Source: Achromobacter pulmonis
GTDB lineage: Bacteria > Pseudomonadota > Gammaproteobacteria > Burkholderiales > Burkholderiaceae_B
Reading direction: 5' to 3'
DNA length: 64,000 nt
NCBI RefSeq assembly: GCF_002885955.2
Contig: NZ_POQS01000004.1
Location: 469,199 to 533,198, forward strand
Positions 34,728 through 47,920 of this stretch are shown piece by piece. The notes beneath the pieces were generated by a model. The model had not been told where the DNA came from. It searched no databases and saw only the letters and a list, made by a program, of their open reading frames with translations. Every line of letters starts with the position of its first letter. Position 1 is the stretch's first letter. The translations under genes and the position numbers were made by a program.

Positions 34728-36185
34728 ATGACGATCCGCCAGCTACGCAATTACATCGACGGCCGTTTCGAGGATGGCGCATCGACTTTCGACAAGCACA
34801 GCCCGGTGGACGGGCGCCGGGTGGCCCAGGTCCACGAGGCCGGCCGCGAGCAGGTCGAGCGCGCCCTGCGGGCGGCGCAGTGGGCACTGCCGGCCTGGGC
34901 CGCGCTGCCGGTGGCCGAGCGCACCGACTACCTGCTGGCGCTGGCCGACGGCATCGAGCGGCGCTTCGACGACTTCCTGCAGGCCGAGATCGGCGACACC
35001 GGCAAGCCGGTCGGCTGGGCCGGCAAGATCGACATCCCGCGCGGCGCGGCCAATTTCCGGACCTTCGCCGAACTGGCGCGCACGCTGGACATGGAAAGCT
35101 ACATGACCGATACGCCGGACGGCGGGCAGGCGCTGAATTACGCCTACCGCAAGCCGCTGGGCGTGGTGGGCGTGATCTCGCCCTGGAACCTGCCGCTGCT
35201 GCTGCTGACCTGGAAGGTGGCGCCGGCGCTGGCCTTCGGCAATACAGTCATCATGAAGCCTTCCGAGGTCACCCCCTCGACGGCCACGCTGCTGGCGGAG
35301 GTGGCGGGCGAGGCCGGGCTGCCGGCCGGCGTGCTGAACCTGGTCCACGGGTTCGGACCGGGCTCGGCGGGCGAGTTCATCACCACCCATCCGGACATAG
35401 ACGGCATCACCTTCACCGGCGAGTCGGCCACGGGTGCGGCCATCATGCGGGCGGTGGCGCCGGGGGTGAAGCCGGTGTCGTTCGAGCTGGGCGGCAAGAA
35501 CGCGGCGCTGGTGTTCGCGGACGCGGACTTCGAGGCCGCGGTCGACGGCGTGACGCGTTCCGTCTTCGCCAATTGCGGGCAGGTCTGCCTGTGCACCGAG
35601 CGCGTGTACGTCGAGCGCCCCATCTATGAACGCTTCGTGCAGGCGCTGGCCGAACGCGCGCGCAGCCTGCGCATCGGCTGGCCGCTGGAGCCGGACACCG
35701 AAATGGGGCCGCTGGTGTCGCGCGAGCATCGCGAGAAGGTGCTGTCCTATTTCGAGCTGGCGCGCCAGGAAGGCGCGACCGTGGTGGCCGGCGGCGGCGT
35801 GCCGGAATTCGGCGACGCGCGCGACCAGGGGGCCTATGTGCAGCCCACCATCTGGACCGGCCTGCCCGAGCATGCGCGCTGCATCAAGGAGGAGGTGTTC
35901 GGGCCGGTGTGCCACGTGGCGCCCTTCGACACCGAGGAAGAAGCGATCCGGCTGGCCAACGACACGCGCTATGGCCTGGCGGCGGCCGTGTGGACCCAGA
36001 ATCTCAGCCGCGGCCACCGGGTGGCGCAGGCCATGAAGGCCGGGCTGGCCTGGGTCAATTGCTGGTTCCTGCGCGACCTGCGCACGCCCTTCGGCGGCAG
36101 CGGCCTGTCGGGCATCGGCCGCGAAGGCGGCCGCCATTCGCTGCATTTTTATACCGACCCCACCAATGTTTGCGTCAAACTCTGA
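34728..36185 (+). CDS. nbaE: 2-aminomuconate 6-semialdehyde dehydrogenase
   Basis: A 485-residue NAD-dependent aldehyde dehydrogenase. Catalytic residues are the glutamate in [11 protein letters not shown] and the cysteine in [34 protein letters not shown] and FTGESATG bind NAD. The sequence is of the hydroxymuconic/aminomuconic semialdehyde type (AmnC, NbaE, DmpC). Neighbouring genes for aminomuconate deaminase and the upstream dioxygenase and decarboxylase decide for aminomuconate semialdehyde. First gene of the operon. Confidence 0.88.
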   Translation: MTIRQLRNYIDGRFEDGASTFDKHSPVDGRRVAQVHEAGREQVERALRAAQWALPAWAALPVAERTDYLLALADGIERRFDDFLQAEIGDTGKPVGWAGKIDIPRGAANFRTFAELARTLDMESYMTDTPDGGQALNYAYRKPLGVVGVISPWNLPLLLLTWKVAPALAFGNTVIMKPSEVTPSTATLLAEVAGEAGLPAGVLNLVHGFGPGSAGEFITTHPDIDGITFTGESATGAAIMRAVAPGVKPVSFELGGKNAALVFADADFEAAVDGVTRSVFANCGQVCLCTERVYVERPIYERFVQALAERARSLRIGWPLEPDTEMGPLVSREHREKVLSYFELARQEGATVVAGGGVPEFGDARDQGAYVQPTIWTGLPEHARCIKEEVFGPVCHVAPFDTEEEAIRLANDTRYGLAAAVWTQNLSRGHRVAQAMKAGLAWVNCWFLRDLRTPFGGSGLSGIGREGGRHSLHFYTDPTNVCVKL

Positions 36186-36207
36186 TTTCCCGCACCAGGA
36201 GCCCAAG

Positions 36208-36657
36208 ATGAATCCTACCCAGACAGGCCAGTCCGCAACCACCGGCGCCACCGTGGTGGCCGGCAAGGCCACGCCCCGCGGCAAGTATCCGCACATCAAG
36301 CGCGCCGGAGACCTGCTGTTCGTCTCCGGCACCAGCTCGCGCCTGCCCGACAACCGCATCGCGGGCGCCGAGGTCGACGCCATGGGCACCGCGACGCTGG
36401 ACATCCGGGTGCAGACGCGCGCGGTCATCGAGAACATCCGCGACATCCTGGCCACCGCCGGCGCCACGCTGGCCGACGTGGTCGAGATCAGCACGTTTCT
36501 CGTGAACATGAACGATTTCGGCGGCTACAACCAGGTCTACGGCGAATTCTTCGACGCCGACGGCCCGGCCCGCACCACGGTCGCGGTGCACCAGCTGCCG
36601 CACCCCCAGCTGCTGATCGAGATCAAGGCCGTCGCCTACAAGCCGCTGGCGCGCTAG
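36208..36657 (+). CDS. nbaF: 2-aminomuconate deaminase (RidA family)
   Basis: A 149-residue member of the YjgF/RidA family with an N-terminal extension. [53 protein letters not shown] and [23 protein letters not shown] are the family core. In the 2-nitrobenzoate and aminophenol pathways such a protein converts 2-aminomuconate to 4-oxalocrotonate with release of ammonia. The ATG at 36208 follows CAGGAG. It lies 22 bases after nbaE. Confidence 0.87.
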   Translation: MNPTQTGQSATTGATVVAGKATPRGKYPHIKRAGDLLFVSGTSSRLPDNRIAGAEVDAMGTATLDIRVQTRAVIENIRDILATAGATLADVVEISTFLVNMNDFGGYNQVYGEFFDADGPARTTVAVHQLPHPQLLIEIKAVAYKPLAR

Positions 36658-36660
36658 GGC

Positions 36661-37626
36661 ATGGCGAACTTCCGCATCACGCCGCACGCGCTCAGCCACA
36701 AGCTGAAGCTGCACCAGCTGCAGATTTTCGAGCGCGTGCTGGCGCGCCGTTCGCTGTCGCGCGCGGCCAGCGAACTGCACCTGACCCAGCCCACCGTCAC
36801 CCGCGCCATCCACGACCTGGAGGCCTTTTTCGGCGCCACGCTGTTCGACCGCTCCAACCGGGGCGTGGCGCCGACCGAGCTGGCCCTGGTGCTGGGCCGG
36901 CGCGTGCACGCCATGATGGCCGAGATCCGCTACATGGCCGACGACATCGACGCGGTGCTGGGCGGCACCAGCGGCCACGTGGTGGTGGGCACGCTGATCG
37001 CCGCCTCGGCCAAGCTGCTGCCCGAGGCCATCGCCCGGCTGATGAGCGAACACCCCGGCATCCAGGTCACGGTGCGCGAGGGCCCCACCGCCCAGCTGCT
37101 GCCGGCCCTGGCCACGGGCGACCTGGACATCGTGGTCGGCCGCCTGCCCGGCACCGACATGGCCTCGATTTCCGGGGTGGCGGTGGACCACCACAAGCTG
37201 TACCGCGAGGAGCTGTGCCTGGTGGCCCGCGCCGGCCATCCGCTGGCCGGCGAGCGCCAGGTGGCGCTGGCCGACCTGACCGACTGCATCTGGATCCTGC
37301 CCGCGCCGTCCTCGCCCTTGCGCGCCTCGATCGAGCGCATCTTTTTCGACGCCGGCCTGCGCCTGCCCGTGCGCCACATGGAATCGCTGTCGCTGTTGAC
37401 CAATATCGGCGTGCTCATGCACAGCGAGGCGCTGGCGCTGATGCCCTACGACGCGGCGGCGCAATTCCTGTCCATGGGCCTGCTGGCGCGCCTGCCCACC
37501 GACGCCTTCGGCGCGTTCGGCGACGTGGGCTATTCGGTGCGCGCCGACCGGCCGCTGACGCCGGCCTGCCAGCGCCTGGTGGAGTATCTGAAGCGCAGCG
37601 CGGCACAGCGCGAAACGGCGCGATAG
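36661..37626 (+). CDS. LysR-family regulator inside the hydroxyanthranilate cluster
   Basis: A 321-residue LysR protein of the GbpR/PcaQ kind: LHQLQIFERVLARRSLSRAASELHLTQPTVTRAIHDLE, FDRSNRGVAPTELA, then an effector domain with TGDLDIVVGRLPG. It begins three bases after the nbaF stop and stands immediately before the dioxygenase promoter, which holds an inverted repeat at 37671-37688. It probably activates the dioxygenase-decarboxylase pair, giving the cluster a second regulator besides MarR. Confidence 0.9.
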   Translation: MANFRITPHALSHKLKLHQLQIFERVLARRSLSRAASELHLTQPTVTRAIHDLEAFFGATLFDRSNRGVAPTELALVLGRRVHAMMAEIRYMADDIDAVLGGTSGHVVVGTLIAASAKLLPEAIARLMSEHPGIQVTVREGPTAQLLPALATGDLDIVVGRLPGTDMASISGVAVDHHKLYREELCLVARAGHPLAGERQVALADLTDCIWILPAPSSPLRASIERIFFDAGLRLPVRHMESLSLLTNIGVLMHSEALALMPYDAAAQFLSMGLLARLPTDAFGAFGDVGYSVRADRPLTPACQRLVEYLKRSAAQRETAR

Positions 37627-37651
37627 CGCCCTCAGGGTTATCCCGCGATAG

Positions 37652-38299
<648 letters not shown>

Positions 38300-38322
38300 C
38301 ATCCCCGACAAGCTCCCTGAAG

Positions 38323-39324
38323 ATGATCCAGAAAATCGACATGCACGCGCACTTCTTCCCGCCGATCACGCGGGAGGAAGCGGCAGCGCTAGACCCCGTC
38401 AACGCGCCCTGGCTGCGGCCCGAAGGCGACGGCTCCACCGGCCAGATCATGGCCGGCGACCGGCCGTTCCGCCCGGTGGACGCCACGCTCTGGGACCCGG
38501 CGCTGCGCCTGCGGCAGATGGACCGCCACGGCGTGGACGTGCAGATCCTGTGCGCCACCCCGATCATGTTCGGCTACAGCTATCCGGCGCGCGCCGCGGC
38601 CGACTGGGCGGCGCGCATGAACGACCTGGCGCTGGAGCATTGCGCCCATGCGCCGGCGCGCCTGAAGGCGCTGGCGCAGGTGCCGCTGCAGGACCTGGAG
38701 CTGGCCTGCCGCGAGGCGTCGCGCGCCCGCGCCGCCGGCCACCTGGGCGTGCAGATCGGCAACCACGTCGGCGAGCGCGACCTGGACGACGAAACGCTGG
38801 TGCAGTTCCTGATCCATTGCGCCGGGAACGACATACCGGTGCTGGTGCATCCGTGGGACATGATGACCGACGGCCGCATGAAGCGCTGGATGCTGCCGTG
38901 GCTGGTGTCCATGCCGGCCGAGACCCAGCTCGGCATCCTGTCGCTGATCCTGTCGGGCGCGTTCGAGCGCATTCCGCGCAGCCTGAAGCTGTGCTTCGCG
39001 CATGGCGGCGGCAGCTTCGCCTATCTGCTGGGACGGGTGGACAACGCCTGGCGGCACCGCGACATCATTCGCCAGGACTGCCCGCAGCTGCCCTCTTCCT
39101 ACACCGACCGCTTCTATACCGACAGCGCGGTGTTCGATCCGGCCGCGCTGCGCCTGCTGATCGACGTGATGGGCGAGGACCGCGTGCTGCTGGGCTCGGA
39201 CTACCCGTACCCGCTGGGCGAGCAGGAAGTGGGCCGGCTGGTGACCCACGCCGGGCTGTCGCCCGAGGTGCAGCGCAAGATCCTGGCGCGCAACACCATG
39301 ACGTTCTTCGGCCTGGACCACTGA
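38323..39324 (+). CDS. nbaD: 2-amino-3-carboxymuconate 6-semialdehyde decarboxylase
   Basis: A 333-residue amidohydrolase-fold decarboxylase. Zinc ligands are the HxH in MHAHFFPP, a histidine in VLVHPWDMM, a histidine in [11 protein letters not shown] and the aspartate in [13 protein letters not shown], all as in ACMSD. It removes carbon dioxide from the dioxygenase product to give 2-aminomuconate semialdehyde, the substrate of the dehydrogenase at 34728. Last gene of the cluster; the next steps (4-oxalocrotonate decarboxylase onward) are not in this window. Confidence 0.95.
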   Translation: MIQKIDMHAHFFPPITREEAAALDPVNAPWLRPEGDGSTGQIMAGDRPFRPVDATLWDPALRLRQMDRHGVDVQILCATPIMFGYSYPARAAADWAARMNDLALEHCAHAPARLKALAQVPLQDLELACREASRARAAGHLGVQIGNHVGERDLDDETLVQFLIHCAGNDIPVLVHPWDMMTDGRMKRWMLPWLVSMPAETQLGILSLILSGAFERIPRSLKLCFAHGGGSFAYLLGRVDNAWRHRDIIRQDCPQLPSSYTDRFYTDSAVFDPAALRLLIDVMGEDRVLLGSDYPYPLGEQEVGRLVTHAGLSPEVQRKILARNTMTFFGLDH

Positions 39325-39346
39325 ACGCAGCGGGGGCACATCCCGC

Positions 39347-40411
39347 CTACACCGCTTCCTGGCGCGTCCTGCACGGCGGCAGGAACAGGCCCAGCCTGCC
39401 GCTCCATTCGGCCATCTCGGCCTTCAGCGCCGGCGGCACCGGGACGCCGCCGGCCTCGCGTTCGGCCTGGGCGGCCAGTTCCGGATCGCCCGGCGCGCGC
39501 GGCGAACCCGGCTGCGCCGCCAGTTCGGCCGCCATGGCCGCGGCCACCGCGGCCAGCGCCGCCCCGCCGGCGAACCGCGCGGGATCGATGACGATGAAGA
39601 AGGCGCCCAGCTCGCGCGCGCGGCCCAGTTCCTCGTACATGGGGCCGATGTGCGGGCCGTAGGGATTGCCGTTGAGCGGCCCGCACAGCAGTTCGACCAT
39701 CATCGCCAGGCCGTAGCCTTTGTGTCCGTATTCGCCGCCCAGCGGGGCCAATGCGCGCACGCGCGCGGCGTCGGTTTCGCCGCGGCCGTCGGCGTCCAGC
39801 GCCACGCCCCCGGGTAGCGCCGCGCCGTCGCGCCGCGCGTTCATGACCCGGTTCCACGGGATGGCCGTGGTCGCCATGTCCAGGCATAGCGGCGCCCCGC
39901 CCTGCCGCGGAAAGGCGAAGGATAGCGGGTTGGTGCCGAAGAACGGCCGGCGCCCGCCGAAGGGCGCGGCGATCGCGTCGGAATGCGTGAACGCGATGCC
40001 GATCAGTCCCGCGTCGGCGGCCGCGCGCGTGTACAGGCCGATCGCGCCGCAGTGCGAGGAATCGCTGACGCCCACGGCGCCCACGCCGGCCTCGCGCGCC
40101 AGTTCCATGGCCACCGCGTTGGCGCGATGCGCCACCACGATGCCGTGACCGCGCCCGCCGTGCACCTGCGCGGTGGCCGGTCCGCTGCGTTCGATACGGA
40201 TGTCCGGACGCGCCAGGATGGAGCCGTGGGCTACGCGGTTCAGGTAGTGCGGCAGCCGGGCGATGCCGTGGGAATCGATGCCCCACAGGCTGGTCTGGGC
40301 CAGGCTCGCTGCCACGCAGCGGGCGTCGGCCTGGCTGAATTCCAGGGCTTGCAGGCAGGCTTCGCCCCATTGCCGCCACTGCGCCGCGTCCACGGTTTGC
40401 CAACTTGCCAT
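39347..40411 (-). CDS. Malate/L-lactate dehydrogenase (Ldh2)-family oxidoreductase
   Basis: A 354-residue NAD(P)-dependent enzyme of the malate/ureidoglycolate/delta-1-piperideine carboxylate reductase family. SLWGIDSHGIARLPHYL, ATTAIPWNRVMNARRDG and GYKGYG-like GHKGYGLAMMVELLCGPL are signatures. It reduces or oxidises 2-keto/2-hydroxy acids and would fit a sugar-acid operon. The ATG at 40411 follows GAGGAG. Last gene of the operon that starts at 51429. Confidence 0.87.
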   Translation of the reverse strand: MASWQTVDAAQWRQWGEACLQALEFSQADARCVAASLAQTSLWGIDSHGIARLPHYLNRVAHGSILARPDIRIERSGPATAQVHGGRGHGIVVAHRANAVAMELAREAGVGAVGVSDSSHCGAIGLYTRAAADAGLIGIAFTHSDAIAAPFGGRRPFFGTNPLSFAFPRQGGAPLCLDMATTAIPWNRVMNARRDGAALPGGVALDADGRGETDAARVRALAPLGGEYGHKGYGLAMMVELLCGPLNGNPYGPHIGPMYEELGRARELGAFFIVIDPARFAGGAALAAVAAAMAAELAAQPGSPRAPGDPELAAQAEREAGGVPVPPALKAEMAEWSGRLGLFLPPCRTRQEAV

Positions 40412-40450
40412 GCTGCGCTCCTCATCTGTCGTGGCGGCGCGCCGCCGGGT

Positions 40451-42004
40451 TCAGTCCGCGGGCGCGGGCTGTTCCGCCGCGTCCCGCTCCAGTGCCGCCA
40501 GCGTCCCCAGCACGCCCAGCGTGCGCAGCCGTTCCAGGTGCTCGGCCAGCGCGTCGACGAAGGCGGGCTGGCCGGCCAGCTTCCCGAACACGGGCTTGTA
40601 ACCGGCCACCACCAGGGCGCGCCGGTGCGCCGCCCGGCCCGGAGAAGCCGACGCGGCGGCCGCGTCGGCGCGCGCCAGCAGTTCTTCCAGGGCGGCGGCC
40701 AGCGGGTCCTGGATGGCGTAGGCCTGGCCTTGCTCGTCGCGGCCGCGCAGGTAATGCAGCCAGGCGGCCACGGCCAGGGCCAGCCGGCTGAAACCCTCGC
40801 CGCGCCGCAGCCGGTCGCGTATGACGGCGAGCAGGCGCTGCGGCACCTTCTGCGAGCCGTCCATGGCGATCTGCTGCGTCAGATGCGGCAGCGCCGGATT
40901 GGCCACGCGCGCCAGGAAGCGCTGGCGGTACTCGTCCAGCGTCGCTTGCGGCATACCGCGCAGCGTGGGCGCGACTTCCAGCCGCAGCATGTCGTCGACG
41001 TAGCCGCGCAGCGCCGGCGTGGCGGCGGCCTCGCTGTTGGTGCGCAGGCCCAGCATCGCGCCCAGGTACGCAAAGGCGGAATGCGGGCCGTTGACCATGC
41101 GCAGCTTGAGGCGCTCGTATGGCGCGGCGCGGCGCACGAAGCTGACGCCGGCGGCGGCGTCCCACGCGGGCCGGCCGGCCGCGAAGCGGTCCTCGATGAC
41201 CCAGTTCAGGTAGGGCTCGCCCACCACCGGCCAGGCGTCGTCCACGCCCAGCCGCTCGGACACGCGCGCGCGGTCCTCTTCGCGGGTGCGCGGCACGATG
41301 CGGTCCACCATGGAATTCGGGAAGGTGCAGTTGCCGTCTATCCAGGCGGCCAGACCGGCGTCCTGCAGCAGCGCGTAGGCCAGCACCAGGCGGCGCAGCG
41401 TGTCGCCGTTGGCGTGCAGGTTGTCGCAGGACAGCAGCGTGAGCGGCCCCAGGCCGCGCTCGCGCCGCAGGGCCAGCCCGCGCGCCAGCATGCCTATGGC
41501 GCTGCGCGGACGCGCCGGATGCGCGAGGTCGTGCCTGATGTCGGGATCGTCCCAGCGCAGCTGGCCGGTGGCCGGCTCCAGGCTGTAGCCTTTTTCGGTG
41601 ACGGTCAGGCTGACGATGCGGATCTGCGGATGGGCGATGCGCTCCAGCACCGCGCCCGGGTTTTCCGGGGCCACCAGCACTTCCAGCAGCGAACCTATCA
41701 CCCGCAGCTGCTCGCGCGGCTGCCCGTCGGGGCCGGCGTCGCGCAGCGCCAGCGTGTACAGGCCGTGCTGCGGCGCCAGCGCGTCGCGCGTGTCGGGGCT
41801 GCGCAGCGAGACGCCGACGATGCCCCAGCTCAGGTCCCCGCTTACGGCCATGGCCAGGTCCGTCACCGCCGCCTGGTGGGCGCGGTGGAACGCGCCTATG
41901 CCCAGGTGCACGATGCCGGGCGTGACGCGGCCGCGCTCATAGGCGGGCCGCGCCACCGCCTCGGACAGGCGCGGCAGGGATTGCGGGTTCAGGCGCGCGC
42001 GCAT
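40451..42004 (-). CDS. Mannitol/fructuronate dehydrogenase-family oxidoreductase
   Basis: A 517-residue long-chain polyol dehydrogenase: GIVHLGIGAFHRAHQAAVTDL binds NAD, VSLTVTEKGY and LLSCDNLHANGD follow, and the catalytic lysine lies in ERLKLRMVNGPHSAFAYLG. Fructuronate reductase (UxuB), tagaturonate reductase and mannitol dehydrogenase belong here. With the mannonate dehydratase next door, D-fructuronate to D-mannonate is the most sensible reaction. Starts three bases after the dehydratase stop. Confidence 0.88.
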   Translation of the reverse strand: MRARLNPQSLPRLSEAVARPAYERGRVTPGIVHLGIGAFHRAHQAAVTDLAMAVSGDLSWGIVGVSLRSPDTRDALAPQHGLYTLALRDAGPDGQPREQLRVIGSLLEVLVAPENPGAVLERIAHPQIRIVSLTVTEKGYSLEPATGQLRWDDPDIRHDLAHPARPRSAIGMLARGLALRRERGLGPLTLLSCDNLHANGDTLRRLVLAYALLQDAGLAAWIDGNCTFPNSMVDRIVPRTREEDRARVSERLGVDDAWPVVGEPYLNWVIEDRFAAGRPAWDAAAGVSFVRRAAPYERLKLRMVNGPHSAFAYLGAMLGLRTNSEAAATPALRGYVDDMLRLEVAPTLRGMPQATLDEYRQRFLARVANPALPHLTQQIAMDGSQKVPQRLLAVIRDRLRRGEGFSRLALAVAAWLHYLRGRDEQGQAYAIQDPLAAALEELLARADAAAASASPGRAAHRRALVVAGYKPVFGKLAGQPAFVDALAEHLERLRTLGVLGTLAALERDAAEQPAPAD

Positions 42005-42007
42005 GGC

Positions 42008-43219
42008 TCACCAGTGCCAGAGCGTGCCGTCATGCGCCTGCCGGTTGACCGGCAGGTAGGCGCGCTGGTAGGGATAGCGGGCGGCCAGGTCTTCGTCTAT
42101 GTCCACGCCGTGGCCCGGCGCGTCGCCGGGATACAGCATGCCCTGGTCGAAGGTGTAGGCGTGGGGGAACACCGCGTCGGTCTCGTCGGTGTGCCGCATG
42201 TATTCCTGGATGCCGAAGTTCGGCACCCACAAGTCGAAATGCAGGGCCGCGCCCATGCACACCGGCGACAGGTCGGTGGCGCCGTGGCAGCCGGTGCGCA
42301 CCTGGTAGAGCGCGGCCAGGTCGGCGATGCGGCGCAGGTGCGTGATGCCGCCGGCATGGACCACGGTGGCGCGGATGTAATCGATCAGTTGGTGTTCGAT
42401 CAGGTCCTTGCAATCCCAGATGGTGTTGAAGATCTCGCCCACGGCCAGCGGCGTGACCGTGTGCTGGCGGATCAGGCGGAACGCCTCCTGGTTTTCGGCC
42501 GGAGTGGCGTCCTCCATCCAGAACAGCCGGAACGGCTCCAGCGCCTTGCCCAGCCGGCCGGCCTCGATGGGCGTGAGCCGGTGATGCACGTCATGCAGCA
42601 GGTGGGTCTCCCAGCCCACGGCGTCGCGCACGCGCTGGAACAGGCGCGGGGCATGGTCCAGGTATTTTTCGGTGGACCAGTCGTGCTCCGACGGCAGCGA
42701 AGCGTCGGCCGGTTCGTAGAACATGCGGCCGCGGCCCACGCCGTACACCGCGTTCAGGCCCGGCACCCCGCTTTGCGCGCGGATCGCCCGGTAGCCCATT
42801 TCGCGGTAGCGCAGCACCTCGTCCACGGTTTCGTCGATGTCGCGGCCGTTGGCGTGGCCGTAGACCAGGACGCCCGTGCGGCTCTTGCCGCCCAGCAGCT
42901 GGTACAGCGGCATGCCGGCGGCCTTGGCCTTGATGTCCCACAGCGCCGTGTCCACGGCGGCGATGGCCGCCATGGTGACCGGCCCGCGGCGCCAGTACGC
43001 GCCGCGATACAGGTATTGCCAGATGTCCTCGATCTGATGCGGGTCGCGGCCGATCAGGCAGGGAATGACGTGCTCGGTCAGGTAGGCGGCCACGGCCAGC
43101 TCGCGGCCGTTGAGCGTGGCGTCGCCGATGCCGTGCAGGCCCTCGTCGGTTTCGATCTTGAGGGTGACGAAGTTGCGGCCGGGGCTGCAGACGATAACGC
43201 GCGCTTGGGTGATCTTCAT
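42008..43219 (-). CDS. manD: D-mannonate dehydratase-type enolase (ManD/RspA)
   Basis: A 403-residue enolase-superfamily enzyme. Metal ligands and catalytic residues are visible in [14 protein letters not shown] (Asp, His), [15 protein letters not shown] (Glu) and PLAVGEIFN (Glu); [14 protein letters not shown] is the N-terminal capping motif of ManD. It would dehydrate D-mannonate to 2-keto-3-deoxy-D-gluconate, though some family members prefer gluconate or are poor catalysts. Sits between the altronate-type dehydratase and fructuronate-type reductase genes. Confidence 0.9.
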   Translation of the reverse strand: MKITQARVIVCSPGRNFVTLKIETDEGLHGIGDATLNGRELAVAAYLTEHVIPCLIGRDPHQIEDIWQYLYRGAYWRRGPVTMAAIAAVDTALWDIKAKAAGMPLYQLLGGKSRTGVLVYGHANGRDIDETVDEVLRYREMGYRAIRAQSGVPGLNAVYGVGRGRMFYEPADASLPSEHDWSTEKYLDHAPRLFQRVRDAVGWETHLLHDVHHRLTPIEAGRLGKALEPFRLFWMEDATPAENQEAFRLIRQHTVTPLAVGEIFNTIWDCKDLIEHQLIDYIRATVVHAGGITHLRRIADLAALYQVRTGCHGATDLSPVCMGAALHFDLWVPNFGIQEYMRHTDETDAVFPHAYTFDQGMLYPGDAPGHGVDIDEDLAARYPYQRAYLPVNRQAHDGTLWHW

Positions 43220-43265
43220 GAATGGTCCTGTGGAATGCCGGAAAACCCTGGCCGCGGCCGGGCGC

Positions 43266-44801
43266 CTACATCACCGCGCCCAGCTGCCAGGGAACGAATT
43301 CGTTCTGGCCGTAGCCGTGCTCCTCGCTGCGCGTGCGCCGTCCCGACGCCGTCTCCAGCATCAGGGCGAAGATGCGCTCGCCCATCTGGGCCACGCTTTG
43401 CGCGCCGTCGACCACTTCGCCGCAATTGATGTCGATGTCGTCGGACTGCCGCTGCCATAGCGCCGTGTTGGTCGACAGCTTCAGCGAGGGCGCGGGCGCA
43501 CAGCCGTAGGCCGAGCCGCGGCCCGTGGTGAAACAGATGAGGTTGGCGCCGCCCGCGACCTGGCCGGTGGCCGACACCGGGTCGTAGCCCGGCGTGTCCA
43601 TGAACACCAGCCCGCGCTCGCGCACGGTCTCGGCGTATTCGTATACGTCGGCCAGGCGCGTGGTGCCGCTCTTGGCGATGGCGCCCAGGGACTTCTCCAG
43701 GATGGTGGTGAGCCCGCCGGCCTTGTTGCCGGCCGAGGGGTTGTTGTCCATCTCGGCGTCGTTGCGGGCGCAGTAGTCCTCCCACCAGCGCAGCCGCGCC
43801 AGCAGCTTGGCCGCGACCTCGGGCGTGGCCGCGCGCCGCGTCAGCAGGTGCTCGCCGCCGTAGATCTCGGGCGTCTCCGACAGAATGGCGGTGCCGCCGT
43901 GGCGCACCAGCAGGTCCACCGCCGCGCCCAGCGCGGGATTGGCGCTGATGCCGGAATAGCCGTCGGAGCCGCCGCACTGCAGGCCCACGGTGAGATGGCT
44001 GGCCGGCACGGGCTGGCGGCGCACGCGGTCCGCCTGCGCCAGCATGGCGCGCACCAGCTCGATGCCGTGCGCCACCGTCTTGCGCGTGCCGCCGGTTTCC
44101 TGGATGTTGAAGGTGTGCAGCAGCCCGCTTTCGCGCAGGCCTTCCTGCTCCATCAGGCCGCCGATCTGGTTGGTCTCGCAGCCCAGCCCCAGCACCAGCA
44201 GGCCGGCGAAGTTGGGATGCCTGGCGTAGCCGCCCAGCGTGCGGCGCAGCAGGCGCAGCGGCTCGCCTTCGCTGCCGGTGGCGCAGCCCGCGCCATGCGT
44301 CAGCGCCACCACGCCGTCCACGTTGGGATAGGCGGCCAGCGCTTCGGGGTGGATGTCGCGGCGGAAATGGTCGGCGATGGCGCGGGCCGCCGTGGCCGAG
44401 CAGTTCACGCTGGTGAGGATGCCGATGTAGTTGCGGGTGGCGACGCGGCCGTCGGCGCGCACGATGCCGTCGAACTGCGCCGGCGCGTCCACGTAGTCGG
44501 TGGGCCGCGCGTCGGCGCCCACCGCGTAGTCGCGCTCGAAGTCGGAGAACTCCAGGTTCTGCGTGTGCACGTGCGCGCCGGCGGCGATGTCGCAGCGCGC
44601 CACGCCGATGATCTGGTTGTAGCGCCGCACCGGCTCGCCGGCGGCGATGGCCCGCGTGGCGATCTTGTGGCCGGGCGGCACCAGTCCGCGCACGACGATG
44701 TTCTCGCCGGCCAACGGCGTGCCGCCGGCCAGCTGGCGGCGGGCGATCACCACGTTGTCGGCCGGGTGGATGCGTATGAACGCGGTATCGGTCTCAGGCA
44801 T
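43266..44801 (-). CDS. Altronate/galactarate dehydratase-family enzyme
   Basis: A 511-residue UxaA/GarD-family dehydratase: an N-terminal SAF domain (residues about 8-90, with [10 protein letters not shown] and [18 protein letters not shown]), then the catalytic domain with [44 protein letters not shown] and a cysteine-rich [20 protein letters not shown]. These enzymes dehydrate aldonic or aldaric acids in an iron-dependent way. Start at 44801 follows GGAG. With ManD it gives two dehydratases for different epimers. Confidence 0.9.
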   Translation of the reverse strand: MPETDTAFIRIHPADNVVIARRQLAGGTPLAGENIVVRGLVPPGHKIATRAIAAGEPVRRYNQIIGVARCDIAAGAHVHTQNLEFSDFERDYAVGADARPTDYVDAPAQFDGIVRADGRVATRNYIGILTSVNCSATAARAIADHFRRDIHPEALAAYPNVDGVVALTHGAGCATGSEGEPLRLLRRTLGGYARHPNFAGLLVLGLGCETNQIGGLMEQEGLRESGLLHTFNIQETGGTRKTVAHGIELVRAMLAQADRVRRQPVPASHLTVGLQCGGSDGYSGISANPALGAAVDLLVRHGGTAILSETPEIYGGEHLLTRRAATPEVAAKLLARLRWWEDYCARNDAEMDNNPSAGNKAGGLTTILEKSLGAIAKSGTTRLADVYEYAETVRERGLVFMDTPGYDPVSATGQVAGGANLICFTTGRGSAYGCAPAPSLKLSTNTALWQRQSDDIDINCGEVVDGAQSVAQMGERIFALMLETASGRRTRSEEHGYGQNEFVPWQLGAVM

Positions 44802-44830
44802 GGATGGCTCCTGGCGGGCGCGACTAGGGC

Positions 44831-45697
44831 CTAGGCGTCGATCAGCTCGGGGGCCCAGGCATGGACGGACTGTTGCTGCTCGCCCAGGCCGGCGATGCCC
44901 AGGCGCATCCGGTCTCCCGCCTTCAGGTACACCGGAGCCGGCTTCTGGCCCATGCCCACGCCCGGCGGCGTGCCGGTGCTGATCAGGTCGCCCGGGTATA
45001 GGGTCATGAAGCGGCTGACGTAGGACACCAGCTGCGCCACGCCGAACACCATGGTGCGGGTGCTGCCGTTCTGGTAGCGCTTGCCGTTGACTTCCAGCCA
45101 CATGTCCAGCGCCTGCGGGTCGGCGATTTCGTCGGCCGTCACCAGCCAGGGGCCGACCGGGCCGAAGGTGTCGCAGCCCTTGCCCTTGTCCCAGGTGCCT
45201 CCGCGCTCGATCTGGTATTCGCGCTCGGACACGTCGTTGACCACGCAGTAGCCGGCCACGTGCTTCATGGCGTCGGCTTCGCTGACGTAGCGGGCGCGCT
45301 CGCCGATCACCACGCCCAGCTCGACTTCCCAGTCGGTCTTGACGGATTCCCGGGGCAGCACCACCGGATCGTTGCAGCCGACCACGGCCGAGGTGGGCTT
45401 CATGAAGATCACCGGTTCGGCCGGCACCGGCAGGCCGGACTCGGCCGCGTGGTCGGCGTAGTTCAGGCCGATGCAGATGAATTTGCCCATGCCGCTCCAG
45501 GGCGGGGCCATCCGGCCCGGGCGGTCGACCCGCGGCAGGCTGTCGGGGTCCAGCGCGCGCAGTTTCGCCAGCCCGGCCTGCGTGAGCGTGGCGGCGGTGA
45601 TGTCGGGCAGCGCCGCGGACAGGTCCCGCAGCTGTCCGCGGGCGTCGATCATGCCGGGTTTTTCCGCGCCTTTCGCGCCATAGCGCACCAGTTTCAT
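44831..45697 (-). CDS. Fumarylacetoacetate hydrolase-family protein
   Basis: A 288-residue FAH-family enzyme: FICIGLNYADHAAESG, FMKPTSAVVGCNDPVVLP, the metal-binding glutamates in DWEVELGVVIG, and STGTPPGVGMGQKP. It hydrolyses a carbon-carbon bond of a 2,4-diketo acid. Close relatives split 2,4-diketo-3-deoxy sugar acids made from L-fuconate or L-rhamnonate, and the adjacent SDR gene would make such a substrate. Confidence 0.88.
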   Translation of the reverse strand: MKLVRYGAKGAEKPGMIDARGQLRDLSAALPDITAATLTQAGLAKLRALDPDSLPRVDRPGRMAPPWSGMGKFICIGLNYADHAAESGLPVPAEPVIFMKPTSAVVGCNDPVVLPRESVKTDWEVELGVVIGERARYVSEADAMKHVAGYCVVNDVSEREYQIERGGTWDKGKGCDTFGPVGPWLVTADEIADPQALDMWLEVNGKRYQNGSTRTMVFGVAQLVSYVSRFMTLYPGDLISTGTPPGVGMGQKPAPVYLKAGDRMRLGIAGLGEQQQSVHAWAPELIDA

Positions 45698-45726
45698 CTC
45701 GGTTTCCTTGAGAGGTGTGTGAGAGT

Positions 45727-47893
<2,167 letters not shown>

Positions 47894-47920
47894 GTCTCGT
47901 TTCCGGTTGTGGTTGTCGGA

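Noticed and set aside
39983..43429. Very long plus-strand open frame of 1148 codons opposite the sugar-acid genes
   Set aside because: It is antisense to three well-recognised enzymes (Ldh2, UxuB-type, ManD), is rich in Arg/Gln/His/Gly as expected of a GC-rich shadow, and matches no family.
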